The position numbers and the translations under genes are program-made. From FEN-1297 sp046706945 (GTDB taxonomy: Bacteria; Bacteroidota; Ignavibacteria; Ignavibacteriales; Ignavibacteriaceae), in assembly GCA_046706945.1 (NCBI GenBank), contig JBJKOY010000353.1, positions 1 to 9,975 on the forward strand: 9,975 bases of DNA, read 5' to 3'. Under the pieces are notes generated by a model, which was not told where the DNA came from, searched no databases, and worked only from the letters and a program-made list of their open reading frames with translations. Positions 1 through 6,986 of the stretch are shown piece after piece; the first letter of the stretch is position 1, and each line of letters opens with the position of its first letter.

Positions 1-41
1 GCATTAAAAAATACAGCTTCCTGGGAGCAATAAAAGAAAAA

Positions 42-968
42 ATGACAGGCCTTGAAAATCACGCCGGTTTTAATATTTCCGGCTCAAAACTGCAGGTTGT
101 GGAAATAAACTACGATAAAGGCCAATTTATTCTTAGCAACATCGACGAGGCTTATTTTAACGAACCGCTGAATTTCGAAAAAGATAAAGAGACCAAACTA
201 AGCGCCCTACTGCAGGGCGCTTTTAATGAACTGCTTATTAAGAAACCCTTAAAATCTTCGTTCGTTTCTTTCACACTTCCGATGGAATTATTCCATATTA
301 TGCAGATCCCTTACGATAATTCGCTGCTCCATCAGGACCTGATCAAAGAATATAAGTGGGAATTTTCTATGCTGTACCCCTTTATTCAAGCGGACGACCT
401 GGTAATCCAGTACCTGGAAATAGAAAAAAACGATTTTACACCTTATAATACGGCGATAGTTTATGCCGTTCAAAGAAAATACCTGCAGTTTATAGAAAAT
501 TTCTGCACAGATAACAAACTCCGTTTAAAGTTTATCGATAACATACATTCGGCTTCCGAAAGAGCGCTTTCGGTCAGCAACTCTCCGCTGGGCAGGGGAC
601 TCACACTCAGCGTTTATTTCAACAACAAATTTTTATCCGTAATATACTCTCTCGAAGGAAAGCCCATATATCAAAGAGTTGTGCCGCTCAACGATGCCGG
701 AGAAGTTCCCCCCTACCTGCTGAGCGAAACGTCCTCAAAAGAGAATTTTAAAATCAATAGGGAATTAATAGAAAAAGCATATATTACCGGCGACGACATT
801 TCAAATACAATCGTCGAGTCGCTTGAAAATGTAACCGGGTTGGAGTTTATTCATTTTAATCCTTTCGCAAAAATAAAACCGGAACCCAGATTGTACGAGA
901 ATAAAAATTTTATCGAGAGAAACAATTCCTTTTCTTCGGCCGCCGGTATCGCCTACAGATTGGCCTGA
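42..968 (+). CDS. PilM-like actin-fold (ASKHA) protein, probably nucleotide-binding deficient
   Basis: I recognise the layout of PilM/GspL-type actin-fold proteins, which serve as cytoplasmic platforms for type IV pilus or type II secretion machines. Visible matches are an opening strand at residues 8-22 (GFNISGSKLQVVEI), a conserved LP...MQIP segment at 79-90, a YAVQRKYL...IDNIHSASERAL block at 141-176, a NPF motif at 273-275, and a closing AAGIAYRLA that parallels the usual A-x-GLALR end. The phosphate loops look eroded: the first lacks the DxG aspartate (N11), the second region (187-203) has no DxG, and the adenosine-side GG reads GD (250-251). The reading frame stays open to the left edge, so translation may begin outside the window. 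I kept the first ATG because GGGAG lies 14 bases upstream at 23-27. It is 8 bases from rsmD and probably co-transcribed with it. From memory, Bacteroidota often have a DUF3822 protein in this position, which may be the same family. Its function is inferred. Confidence 0.75.
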   Translation: MTGLENHAGFNISGSKLQVVEINYDKGQFILSNIDEAYFNEPLNFEKDKETKLSALLQGAFNELLIKKPLKSSFVSFTLPMELFHIMQIPYDNSLLHQDLIKEYKWEFSMLYPFIQADDLVIQYLEIEKNDFTPYNTAIVYAVQRKYLQFIENFCTDNKLRLKFIDNIHSASERALSVSNSPLGRGLTLSVYFNNKFLSVIYSLEGKPIYQRVVPLNDAGEVPPYLLSETSSKENFKINRELIEKAYITGDDISNTIVESLENVTGLEFIHFNPFAKIKPEPRLYENKNFIERNNSFSSAAGIAYRLA

Positions 969-976
969 CAATAATT

Positions 977-1528
977 ATGAGAATGAGAATTATTTCCGGC
1001 GAATTCAAAGGCCGATTAATAAACGTCTCGAAATCCGATCTTATAAGACCCACTACCGACAGGGTAAGAGAAACTTTATTTAATCTTCTGGCCAACCGGC
1101 TGGATTTTACAGGCATTTTAGCGGCCGATATTTATTCCGGATCCGGGTCGCTCGGCCTTGAATGCCTAAGCCGCGGCGCTGCCGAAGTGCATTTCGTCGA
1201 AAAGAATTTCGTCATATACAAAAACCTGGAAGAAAATATTTCATCTTTAAATGTAGACGAAAGGTGTAGGATCTATAAGATGCCCGCCGTTAAATTCTCT
1301 TCCATGAAAAATCATTTTAAGTACGATTTAATCTTTGCGGACCCCCCTTTCTTCAAGGACGATATTTACGGAACGGCCGAGAACTTGTTATCCAACGGCT
1401 TCCTTAAAAAAGACGGTTTGATAATTATTGAAAGGTCCGTGCAGACGAAAGAAAAGGATATGATGAATTTTAAATCCGCTCCATTCAAGATAATCGGGGA
1501 TGCATGCTTATACAATCTGATTCAATAA
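977..1528 (+). CDS. rsmD: 16S rRNA (guanine-966-N2)-methyltransferase RsmD
   Basis: RsmD uses S-adenosylmethionine to methylate N2 of a guanine in the 16S rRNA helix 31 region (G966 in E. coli) during small-subunit assembly in the cytoplasm. The 183-residue length is normal for the family. Diagnostic motifs are RIISGEFKGR near residues 4-13, RPTTDRVRETLFN at 24-36, the SAM-binding loop DIYSGSGSLG at 51-60, the acidic E75 after the second strand, and the catalytic DPPF at 122-125. Two ATGs lie six bases apart; the second (983) gives the more usual opening MRIISG. Neither has a clear Shine-Dalgarno sequence, so the start is uncertain by two codons. The gene follows the PilM-like gene by 8 bases and its last 7 bases overlap the end of the opposing rlmI. 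Family identification is secure; the exact target guanine is inferred. Confidence 0.96.
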   Translation: MRMRIISGEFKGRLINVSKSDLIRPTTDRVRETLFNLLANRLDFTGILAADIYSGSGSLGLECLSRGAAEVHFVEKNFVIYKNLEENISSLNVDERCRIYKMPAVKFSSMKNHFKYDLIFADPPFFKDDIYGTAENLLSNGFLKKDGLIIIERSVQTKEKDMMNFKSAPFKIIGDACLYNLIQ

Positions 1529-2691
1529 ACTTTAAAAACAGCAAATTTTAAATACGAAGTCTCCTCCATTGCCGGCAATTGAGGATGATCCAGAGAAGCG
1601 CCGTTAAACCGGATCAGCTGTATGTCCCTGCCCGTTGAGGCGGCGGCGGAAGCCGTGACAGATAAAAACTCGTCTTTCTTTAAATGGTAAGAGCACGAAG
1701 AAGTTACCAGGTACCCTCCCCTCTCAACGCATTTAAGAGCCATTTTGTTGAGTTTTTCGTAGCCTTTTTTTGCGGCGGGCAGACTTTTCTTATTTTTCGC
1801 AAACGCCGGGGGATCAATCATCACTACGCCGAATTTTCTTTTTATTCCTATTTGTTCTTCAAAATATTTAAATACGTCGGAAACTATAAATTCGCCGGCG
1901 CATAAAAATTTATTCAGCGAAAAATTCTTGCGTGCGGTTTCAATTTCCGCCGTCGACGAATCTATAAAACTCACCTCCGCGGCCCCTGCAAGCGCGGCGT
2001 GCAGCCCGAATCCCCCGGAATTACAGAACCCGTCGGCAACTTTTCTTCCTTTTACGATATTCTCTGTGAAAAGACGGTTGTCGCATTGATCAAAATAAAA
2101 TCCCGTCTTCTGGCTTTTCTCAAAATCTATTTCGTAATAAACGGATCCGTCGAATATCAATTCGTGCTGTAATTTACCCAGGTACACTTCGTCGTTCTCT
2201 GGCAGACCTTCAAGTCTTCTAAAATACGGCTCGTTCCTAGTAAATATGTTTTCGGCTTTTAATTCTTCCTTTAAAATTGCAGTGATTTTATCCATGTTTT
2301 TTTGCATGCCGTACGAATAAACCTGCAGTACGAATGTGCCGTTATACTTGTCGATTATAAGACCGGGTAAAAAATCGCTTTCGCTGAATACGAGTCTGAA
2401 AGAATTTCTCCCCGGGTAAATTTCGCCGCGCAATTTCAAAGCGTTCAAAATTTTTTCTCTGAATACGGAATTCAGGTCCTCTGCCCTGCCCCGCGATAAA
2501 ATCCTGACGGAAATAAGAGAATTTCTGTTAAAGAAACCGGTACCCAGAAATTCCTGTCTTTCGTTAAATACTTCCGCAAGGTCGCCGTTTTCCGCATCGT
2601 GCGGGATCTCTTTTAGTTCATTGCTGAAAATCCATAGATGACCGTTTTTAATTCTTTTGTCCTCGTTTTTCTTTAAAATAAGCCTGATCAT
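1522..2691 (-). CDS. rlmI: Class I SAM-dependent rRNA methyltransferase, RlmI family (23S rRNA m5C1962 type)
   Basis: RlmI-type enzymes methylate C5 of a cytosine in 23S rRNA (C1962 in E. coli). The 389-residue protein has the expected order: an N-terminal PUA-like RNA-binding domain (about 1-75, with GHLWIFSNE at 17-25), a linker with FLPGLIIDKY (107-116), the conserved KTGFYFDQCDNR (195-206), the SAM loop DGFCNSGGFGL (220-230), DPPAF (293-297), and the catalytic-cysteine block SSCSYHL (331-337, C333). It ends with the family signature DHP...EETSYLK (368-382). One small oddity is cysteine 203 in the DQCDNR segment, where an arginine is usual. The ATG has no Shine-Dalgarno sequence but follows an AT-rich region carrying a perfect TATAAT on this strand. 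The gene is divergent from the propeller gene and convergent with rsmD. Exact substrate is inferred from family. Confidence 0.93.
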   Translation of the reverse strand: MIRLILKKNEDKRIKNGHLWIFSNELKEIPHDAENGDLAEVFNERQEFLGTGFFNRNSLISVRILSRGRAEDLNSVFREKILNALKLRGEIYPGRNSFRLVFSESDFLPGLIIDKYNGTFVLQVYSYGMQKNMDKITAILKEELKAENIFTRNEPYFRRLEGLPENDEVYLGKLQHELIFDGSVYYEIDFEKSQKTGFYFDQCDNRLFTENIVKGRKVADGFCNSGGFGLHAALAGAAEVSFIDSSTAEIETARKNFSLNKFLCAGEFIVSDVFKYFEEQIGIKRKFGVVMIDPPAFAKNKKSLPAAKKGYEKLNKMALKCVERGGYLVTSSCSYHLKKDEFLSVTASAAASTGRDIQLIRFNGASLDHPQLPAMEETSYLKFAVFKVY

Positions 2692-2765
2692 TTTTAAATC
2701 TATGTTTAAATTTAATTTATTAAATTTGAGTTTTAATTTAGAAAATTAAAATTATAAAAGTTAAA
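2692..2765. promoter_or_regulatory. Divergent AT-rich promoter region with two A/T-only inverted repeats
   Basis: This 74-base spacer separates the divergent rlmI and propeller genes and must hold both promoters unless either is driven from elsewhere. On the - strand, TATAAT at 2756-2751 is a perfect -10 match for rlmI, but no -35 hexamer is seen at normal spacing. On the + strand, TAAATTTG (2721-2728) fits the TAnnTTTG pattern of Bacteroidota promoters, without a clear upstream partner. Two perfect A/T palindromes sit side by side: 8-base arms at 2708-2715/2720-2727 and 9-base arms at 2731-2739/2743-2751. In such AT-rich DNA these may be chance or an operator. Promoter function is inferred from position. 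Confidence 0.5.
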
Positions 2766-4601
2766 ATGAACCGACTTCTTTTCATAATTTTTTCAGTTAT
2801 TATCCTTGTTAAGCCCGGTTTTTCTCAATCATATTCCTACGCCTGGATTAATGATGTACAAATCGGTCTTCCTGGTTCGGCTTACGATCTGCGGGGAATC
2901 GTAGAAGATATCAACAACCGCAGGGATATAAAATTTGCGGTGCTTACAGGTAATCTTACCTACGAAGGAACGGATGCCCAGCTTGAACAGGCAAAGAAGA
3001 TACTGGATTCTCTTTCGGTTCCGTGGCATGTTATTCCCGGCAGAAGGGACCTTGAATACAGCCAGAGTGCAGGGGTTATGTTCAACCGGCTTTTCGGGAG
3101 CGAAAATTTTTCTTTTGAATACAACGGGACGGAACATATCGGTTTCAATGCCGGATTATTCCGCAATCCGTACGGGCACGCATCGGTAGAAAATTTAAAC
3201 TGGCTGGATTCGATTTTAACAATCGTACCTAAAAACAGGGAAATAATTATGTATCTATCTTTTCCCGTCGGTTCCGGGATAGATAACTGGTACGAGATTA
3301 CAAATAAGCTGGCGGGATACGGTATTAAAGAATTTATTGTAAGTAACCCGGAAATAAAAGCAAACCGTTTAACCGGATCTAACGGAATAAATTCGGCGGA
3401 GAGCAAGACCTCCCGCGGCAATAAAAGCCGGATGTATACCCTGGTTTCTGAGAATGCCGACTCAATATTCTTTTATGCGGTTGCAAACGATAAAAAAGAA
3501 GATTTGTGGGGAACCCTAAAGAAAGACACATCCGTATACACCGAAATAGACTCCGTCCGGTTTAAGGATTATTCAGGAAACGCTGGCAGTAAGAAGGCAA
3601 GCCTCATCTGGCGGAAAGAATTAAAACAGACCCCGGCTTCTCCGGTGATTACGGATAATAACCGTATCTACGCAACTGCTGCCGGCGGAAATATATATTG
3701 TCTGGATTCCACGGGAAATAATTTATGGAAATATTCTTCCGGCGAATCTTTTGCAGGCTCACCGGTCTTGACGGACGGCAATTTGATTGCGGGTTCGCTG
3801 AGCGGCGATTTAATCTCGCTTGACGCTAAAACAGGGAACGTAGTCCAGTCGATAGGTCTGAGCATACCCATAACTTCTCAACTAATAATCGTAAAGGGCG
3901 AATACAACGGTGAAAAAACCTCCGGAGTAATTCTGGGAACTTCAAAAGGCGACCTTTATTTTTACGACGCGTCCACGTTTGAAATGATATGGGAAAATCA
4001 TTATGCGAAAGGCGCGATATATACAAAACCGCTTCTGGCAGGCAACAGGATAATATACGGCGGCGGAGACGGCTTCCTTTACTGCATAGACGCAAGGTCT
4101 GGAATTATTAATTGGAAATGGCAGGATAATCCCGGTCAAACCGGGCCCTTCCTTTGCGATCCCGTAAGCGACGGCAGGAACGTTTATATTGTAGCGCCCG
4201 ATAAATCTCTTTATGCCGTAGATCTGATGCTCGGGAGAACCGTCTGGAAAAAAGATTACGATGCTTTGCAGGCGGTCGGCATTACGGGCGATAAAAAAAG
4301 CCTGCTTATAAAAAGCCGGGACAATTATTTTTATATCGTATCTGCTTCCGGCGGCAGACTTGAGCGTAAAGTAGAAACCGGTACGGGCGAGGATCTCCTC
4401 CCGAATACTCCGGCGGCTTCGGAGAAAGGCATCTTATTCTGTTCCTGGAACGGAGATATATACTTAATTGATAAAAACTACAAACCCGTGAAACTATTTT
4501 TCATGGGTAATTCTCCTCTGCAGAACATCGTAAATTTTAGGGATAATAAATTTATAGCATCGAACAAAGACGGCAGGATAATAGCTTTTAAACTCGAATA
4601 A
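2766..4601 (+). CDS. Exported protein: degenerate calcineurin-like phosphoesterase domain fused to a PQQ/BamB-like beta-propeller
   Basis: The 611-residue product starts with a signal peptide (1-20, cleavage likely after GFS before Q21), so it should act in the periplasm or at the surface. Residues about 23-200 follow the order of a calcineurin-type metallophosphoesterase, but the metal-binding motifs are altered: DxH reads D30-V-Q32, GD reads G62-N63, GNHD reads G92-R93-R94-D95, the HHP region reads S165-F166-P167, and the GHxH site appears as N194-P195-E196-I197. It is probably catalytically dead. Residues about 278-611 contain roughly seven propeller blades with repeated PQQ-like cores such as GGNIYCLDSTGNNLWK (308-322), GDGFLYCIDARSGIINWK (434-451) and KSLYAVDLMLGRTVWK (480-495). 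These resemble BamB and PQQ-repeat scaffolds, and no cofactor site is evident. The start has no Shine-Dalgarno sequence. A HAD phosphatase gene follows after 26 bases. The role is unknown; a binding, sensing or scaffolding part at the cell envelope is the likeliest inference. Confidence 0.88.
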   Translation: MNRLLFIIFSVIILVKPGFSQSYSYAWINDVQIGLPGSAYDLRGIVEDINNRRDIKFAVLTGNLTYEGTDAQLEQAKKILDSLSVPWHVIPGRRDLEYSQSAGVMFNRLFGSENFSFEYNGTEHIGFNAGLFRNPYGHASVENLNWLDSILTIVPKNREIIMYLSFPVGSGIDNWYEITNKLAGYGIKEFIVSNPEIKANRLTGSNGINSAESKTSRGNKSRMYTLVSENADSIFFYAVANDKKEDLWGTLKKDTSVYTEIDSVRFKDYSGNAGSKKASLIWRKELKQTPASPVITDNNRIYATAAGGNIYCLDSTGNNLWKYSSGESFAGSPVLTDGNLIAGSLSGDLISLDAKTGNVVQSIGLSIPITSQLIIVKGEYNGEKTSGVILGTSKGDLYFYDASTFEMIWENHYAKGAIYTKPLLAGNRIIYGGGDGFLYCIDARSGIINWKWQDNPGQTGPFLCDPVSDGRNVYIVAPDKSLYAVDLMLGRTVWKKDYDALQAVGITGDKKSLLIKSRDNYFYIVSASGGRLERKVETGTGEDLLPNTPAASEKGILFCSWNGDIYLIDKNYKPVKLFFMGNSPLQNIVNFRDNKFIASNKDGRIIAFKLE

Positions 4602-4627
4602 ATATTAATTGGACGAACGGAAAACCT

Positions 4628-5272
4628 ATGCGCATTTTCGACGGCATTATTTTCGATATAGACGGTACGCTTACTTCCACAAACGAATTAATATTCGAAT
4701 CCTTTAGGTACGTAGCCGAGAAATATTTTCACAAGTCGCCCAGCAACGAAGAAATTATCGGTCTTTTCGGTCCGCCGGAAGACGTTATTTTAAGGAATTG
4801 GAGCGGCGATTTGTACGATACCGTAAGAAAGGATTATTACGACTTTTATATCAAGAACCATCACATGGCCGCACTGTACCCGGGCATCAAAGACATTCTT
4901 GAATCGATAAAGGAAAAGGATATACCTCTCTCTATTTTTACCGGGAAAGGACGTACAGCAGCGCTTATTACACTAAGAAAACTCGGTATTGAAAAATATT
5001 TCGATTTGATTGTAACCGGAGAAGACGTAAAAGAGCATAAACCTTCGGCGGAAGGAATAATATTATTCATCAAGAATTTTAAACTGCGGCCCGAGAAGGT
5101 ACTTATGGTCGGCGATTCCGTTTCAGATATAAAAGCTTCGAGAGATGCAGACATTAAAATAGCATCCGTAGTCTGGGACAGCTATTCGAAAGAAAAAGTT
5201 CTCGATTACGGGAGCGATTATTTATTCTATACCGTAGAAGAACTCGGCAGGTTTATTTCCGGAAGTATTTAA
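4628..5272 (+). CDS. HAD-superfamily phosphatase, Gph/PpaX-like
   Basis: This is a cytoplasmic haloacid dehalogenase-type phosphohydrolase of 214 residues, a normal length for the phosphoglycolate phosphatase/PpaX group. All four catalytic motifs are present: FDIDGTL at 9-15 (nucleophile D10, acid/base D12), the threonine of IFTGKG (T105), lysine 138 in EHKPS, and the metal-binding GDSVSD at 162-167 (D163, D167). A helical cap of C1 type fits residues about 17-85. The substrate cannot be read from sequence; phosphoglycolate, pyrophosphate and other small phosphate esters are all possible. It follows the propeller gene by 26 bases on the same strand, so the two may share a transcript. It is convergent with phoU, 25 bases apart, with no convincing terminator between them. 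Confidence 0.9.
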   Translation: MRIFDGIIFDIDGTLTSTNELIFESFRYVAEKYFHKSPSNEEIIGLFGPPEDVILRNWSGDLYDTVRKDYYDFYIKNHHMAALYPGIKDILESIKEKDIPLSIFTGKGRTAALITLRKLGIEKYFDLIVTGEDVKEHKPSAEGIILFIKNFKLRPEKVLMVGDSVSDIKASRDADIKIASVVWDSYSKEKVLDYGSDYLFYTVEELGRFISGSI

Positions 5273-5297
5273 ATAACTTTCATCAGGCCGCCTGGAT

Positions 5298-5978
5298 TTA
5301 TTCGGGGAATTGAAAATCCTTTAGTTTTTTCCGGTGAGCTATTATTTCGGCCTCGACAAGGAAAATAACGTCTTCGGCAATATTGGTGGCATGATCGGCC
5401 AGCCTTTCAAACTGTTTGCATAGAACGATAAGGTGCGAGCAAGCCTTTATAGACTGCGGATCACTTTGCATTTTCTCAACGAGAGATTTAAAAATCGTTT
5501 TGTTAAATTTATCCACTATATCGTCCTTGCCTATGACAATATTGGCAAGTTCCGTATCGCGGTTTACGAATGCCGTTATGGCGTCCTTAACCATTTCACG
5601 CGCGGTTTTTCCCATCTCCAGTATTTTTAATTCCTGCAGAAGATTCTTAAATGTATCTATCTTTTTAACCCTTTGAATAATATTTACCGCTATGTCTCCG
5701 CATCTTTCGAGCTGACTGTCGATTTTAATGGCGGTCAAAACGAATCTGAGATCGGATGCAACCGGCTGATATAGCGCGAGCAAATTTTCGCATTGAGCCA
5801 TAATCAGGTTATCGTACGCATCAACCTCGATATCTTTGTTCTTAACGAACTTATACAAGTCCACATTAACTGCTTCCATATAATTAAAACTGTTCTCAAC
5901 CTGGTCGTCAACAAGAGAAGCCATCTTAATTATGTTTGTCTTTAAATCGTCGATTTCCGTTTCAAAATGTCGTTGCAT
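5298..5978 (-). CDS. phoU: Phosphate transport system regulator PhoU
   Basis: PhoU is a cytoplasmic all-helical protein that couples the activity of the Pst transporter to the PhoR/PhoB two-component system and restrains phosphate uptake. The 226 residues form two three-helix PhoU repeats. Each carries the family metal-binding signature ExxxDxxxN: E91-D95-N99 in the first and E191-D195-N199 in the second, so both metal sites look intact. The length matches the family. It is the last gene of the pst operon on this strand, but it is set 150 bases from pstB by a spacer holding an inverted hexamer array, while pstC-pstA-pstB are tightly packed. The ATG has no Shine-Dalgarno sequence. No phoR or phoB gene lies in the window. 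Confidence 0.96.
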   Translation of the reverse strand: MQRHFETEIDDLKTNIIKMASLVDDQVENSFNYMEAVNVDLYKFVKNKDIEVDAYDNLIMAQCENLLALYQPVASDLRFVLTAIKIDSQLERCGDIAVNIIQRVKKIDTFKNLLQELKILEMGKTAREMVKDAITAFVNRDTELANIVIGKDDIVDKFNKTIFKSLVEKMQSDPQSIKACSHLIVLCKQFERLADHATNIAEDVIFLVEAEIIAHRKKLKDFQFPE

Positions 5979-6012
5979 ATAATGTTGTTGCTAATATTTA
6001 TTTTTTATAAGA

Positions 6013-6094
6013 TACTTGAACTTGATCATGAACTTGAACTGCATCTAGAGTGCAAGTTCAGGATCAAGTTTAAGTTCAAGTTCAAGTTCAAGTA
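6013..6094. repeat. Inverted array of AACTTG / CAAGTT hexamers between pstB and phoU
   Basis: The left arm, 6013-6042, reads as five phased hexamers: TACTTG, AACTTG, ATCATG, AACTTG, AACTGC. The right arm, 6053-6094, reads as seven phased hexamers: CAAGTT, CAGGAT, CAAGTT, TAAGTT, CAAGTT, CAAGTT, CAAGTA. The arms are mirror images. Both outermost units are TACTTG on their own reading strand, and each arm has one deviant unit (ATCATG versus ATCCTG). The spacer includes the palindrome TCTAGA at 6044-6049. A folded form pairs 6014-6027 with 6062-6075 (14 pairs, one G-T) and an inner 6035-6043 with 6051-6060 (9 pairs, one bulge). No T-run follows on either strand, so it does not look like an intrinsic terminator. 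The role is unknown: RNA stability or attenuation between pstB and phoU, or a dispersed repeat unit, are possibilities. Confidence 0.9.
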
Positions 6095-6128
6095 CAAAGG
6101 ATTAAAACCGCATTTGTTCATTTATTTA

Positions 6129-6962
6129 TCAGCCGAACCTGCCGCTTACATAATCTTCCGTCTGTTTTTTATCGGGAGCGGTAAACATTTTTTTCGTATC
6201 CGAATATTCTATCAGTTCTCCCATATAGAAAAAAGCCGTGAGATCGCTTACTCTTGCCGCCTGCTGCATATTATGAGTTACTATAATAATCGTAAAATCT
6301 TTCTTAAGTTCAAAGATCAATTCTTCTATTTTAGCGGTGGAAATCGGATCGAGCGCGCTTGCAGGTTCGTCCATCAAAATAACTTCTGGATTTAACGCAA
6401 TCGTCCTGGCGATGCAAAGGCGCTGCTGCTGGCCTCCTGAAATATTTGCGCCGGAATCATTAAGGTTATCCTTGACCTCTTCCCAAAGGGCAGCTTGCCT
6501 TAAACTTTTTTCAACTATTTTTTTAAGTACCGTTCTTTTCCGAAAACCGTTTAACTTTAAACCTGCGACCACATTATTGGATATAGACATTGTAGGAAAA
6601 GGATTCGGTTTTTGAAAAACCATTCCCACTTTTCTTCTTAAATAAACCGGGTCTTCCAGCATTATATCCCTGCCGTCCATCAGGATCTGCCCCGTGATTG
6701 TACCGCCTACCACTTCATGCATACGGTTTAAGCACCTTAAGAACGTAGACTTCCCGCATCCCGAAGGTCCTATTATGGCTACCACTTTCTTTTCCGGGAT
6801 CTCTATGTTAATTCCATGCAGTACTTCGGTTTTACCGAAAGAGGCGCGAAGATTTTTAACCGAAATTTTTATTGCGCTTGTCGTACGAAAGCTCCTGTCT
6901 TCTTTTTCAACCGAGGGCTTCATCAAAGTTACGCTATTTATTCCATTATTCCTCATAAACAC
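6129..6962 (-). CDS. pstB: Phosphate ABC transporter ATP-binding protein PstB
   Basis: PstB is the cytoplasmic ATPase that powers phosphate import through PstC-PstA. All ABC motifs are present: Walker A GPSGCGKST (65-73), the Q-loop in GMVFQKPNPFP (113-123) typical of PstB, signature SGGQQQR (175-181, preceded by Ile rather than the common Leu), Walker B ILMDEP (195-200), the D-loop SALDP (202-206), and switch H230 in VTHNM. The protein ends with the characteristic EDYVSGRFG. The longest frame begins with GTG at 6962; ATG at 6956 and ATG at 6923 (M14) are alternatives, and the core domain begins only near residue 31, so the true start is open. No Shine-Dalgarno sequence marks any of them. The stop of pstA lies 24 bases upstream. 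Confidence 0.96.
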   Translation of the reverse strand: MFMRNNGINSVTLMKPSVEKEDRSFRTTSAIKISVKNLRASFGKTEVLHGINIEIPEKKVVAIIGPSGCGKSTFLRCLNRMHEVVGGTITGQILMDGRDIMLEDPVYLRRKVGMVFQKPNPFPTMSISNNVVAGLKLNGFRKRTVLKKIVEKSLRQAALWEEVKDNLNDSGANISGGQQQRLCIARTIALNPEVILMDEPASALDPISTAKIEELIFELKKDFTIIIVTHNMQQAARVSDLTAFFYMGELIEYSDTKKMFTAPDKKQTEDYVSGRFG

Positions 6963-6986
6963 TCATCGGTTTTGTTAGCTTACTCA

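Noticed and set aside
2829..3421. Opposite-strand and shifted frames of 84-153 codons within the propeller gene
   Set aside because: They lie wholly inside a gene with clear domains and signal peptide, and show no recognisable motifs.
4861..5154. A 97-codon - strand frame inside the HAD gene
   Set aside because: It is the complement of the catalytic motif region of a well-supported gene and has no motif of its own.
5284..5294. CAGG-CCG-CCTG stem between the HAD gene and phoU as a bidirectional terminator
   Set aside because: The stem has only four pairs and no T-run on either side.
6013..6094. Hexamer array as a CRISPR array or an intrinsic terminator
   Set aside because: The units are 6 bases with no unique spacers, and neither strand has a T-run after the stem.
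5967..6395. A + strand frame of 142 codons running through the hexamer array, giving alternating E-L and K-F residues
   Set aside because: It overlaps phoU and pstB on the opposite strand. The alternating residues simply follow from a six-base repeat with no stop, and there is no family resemblance or ribosome site.
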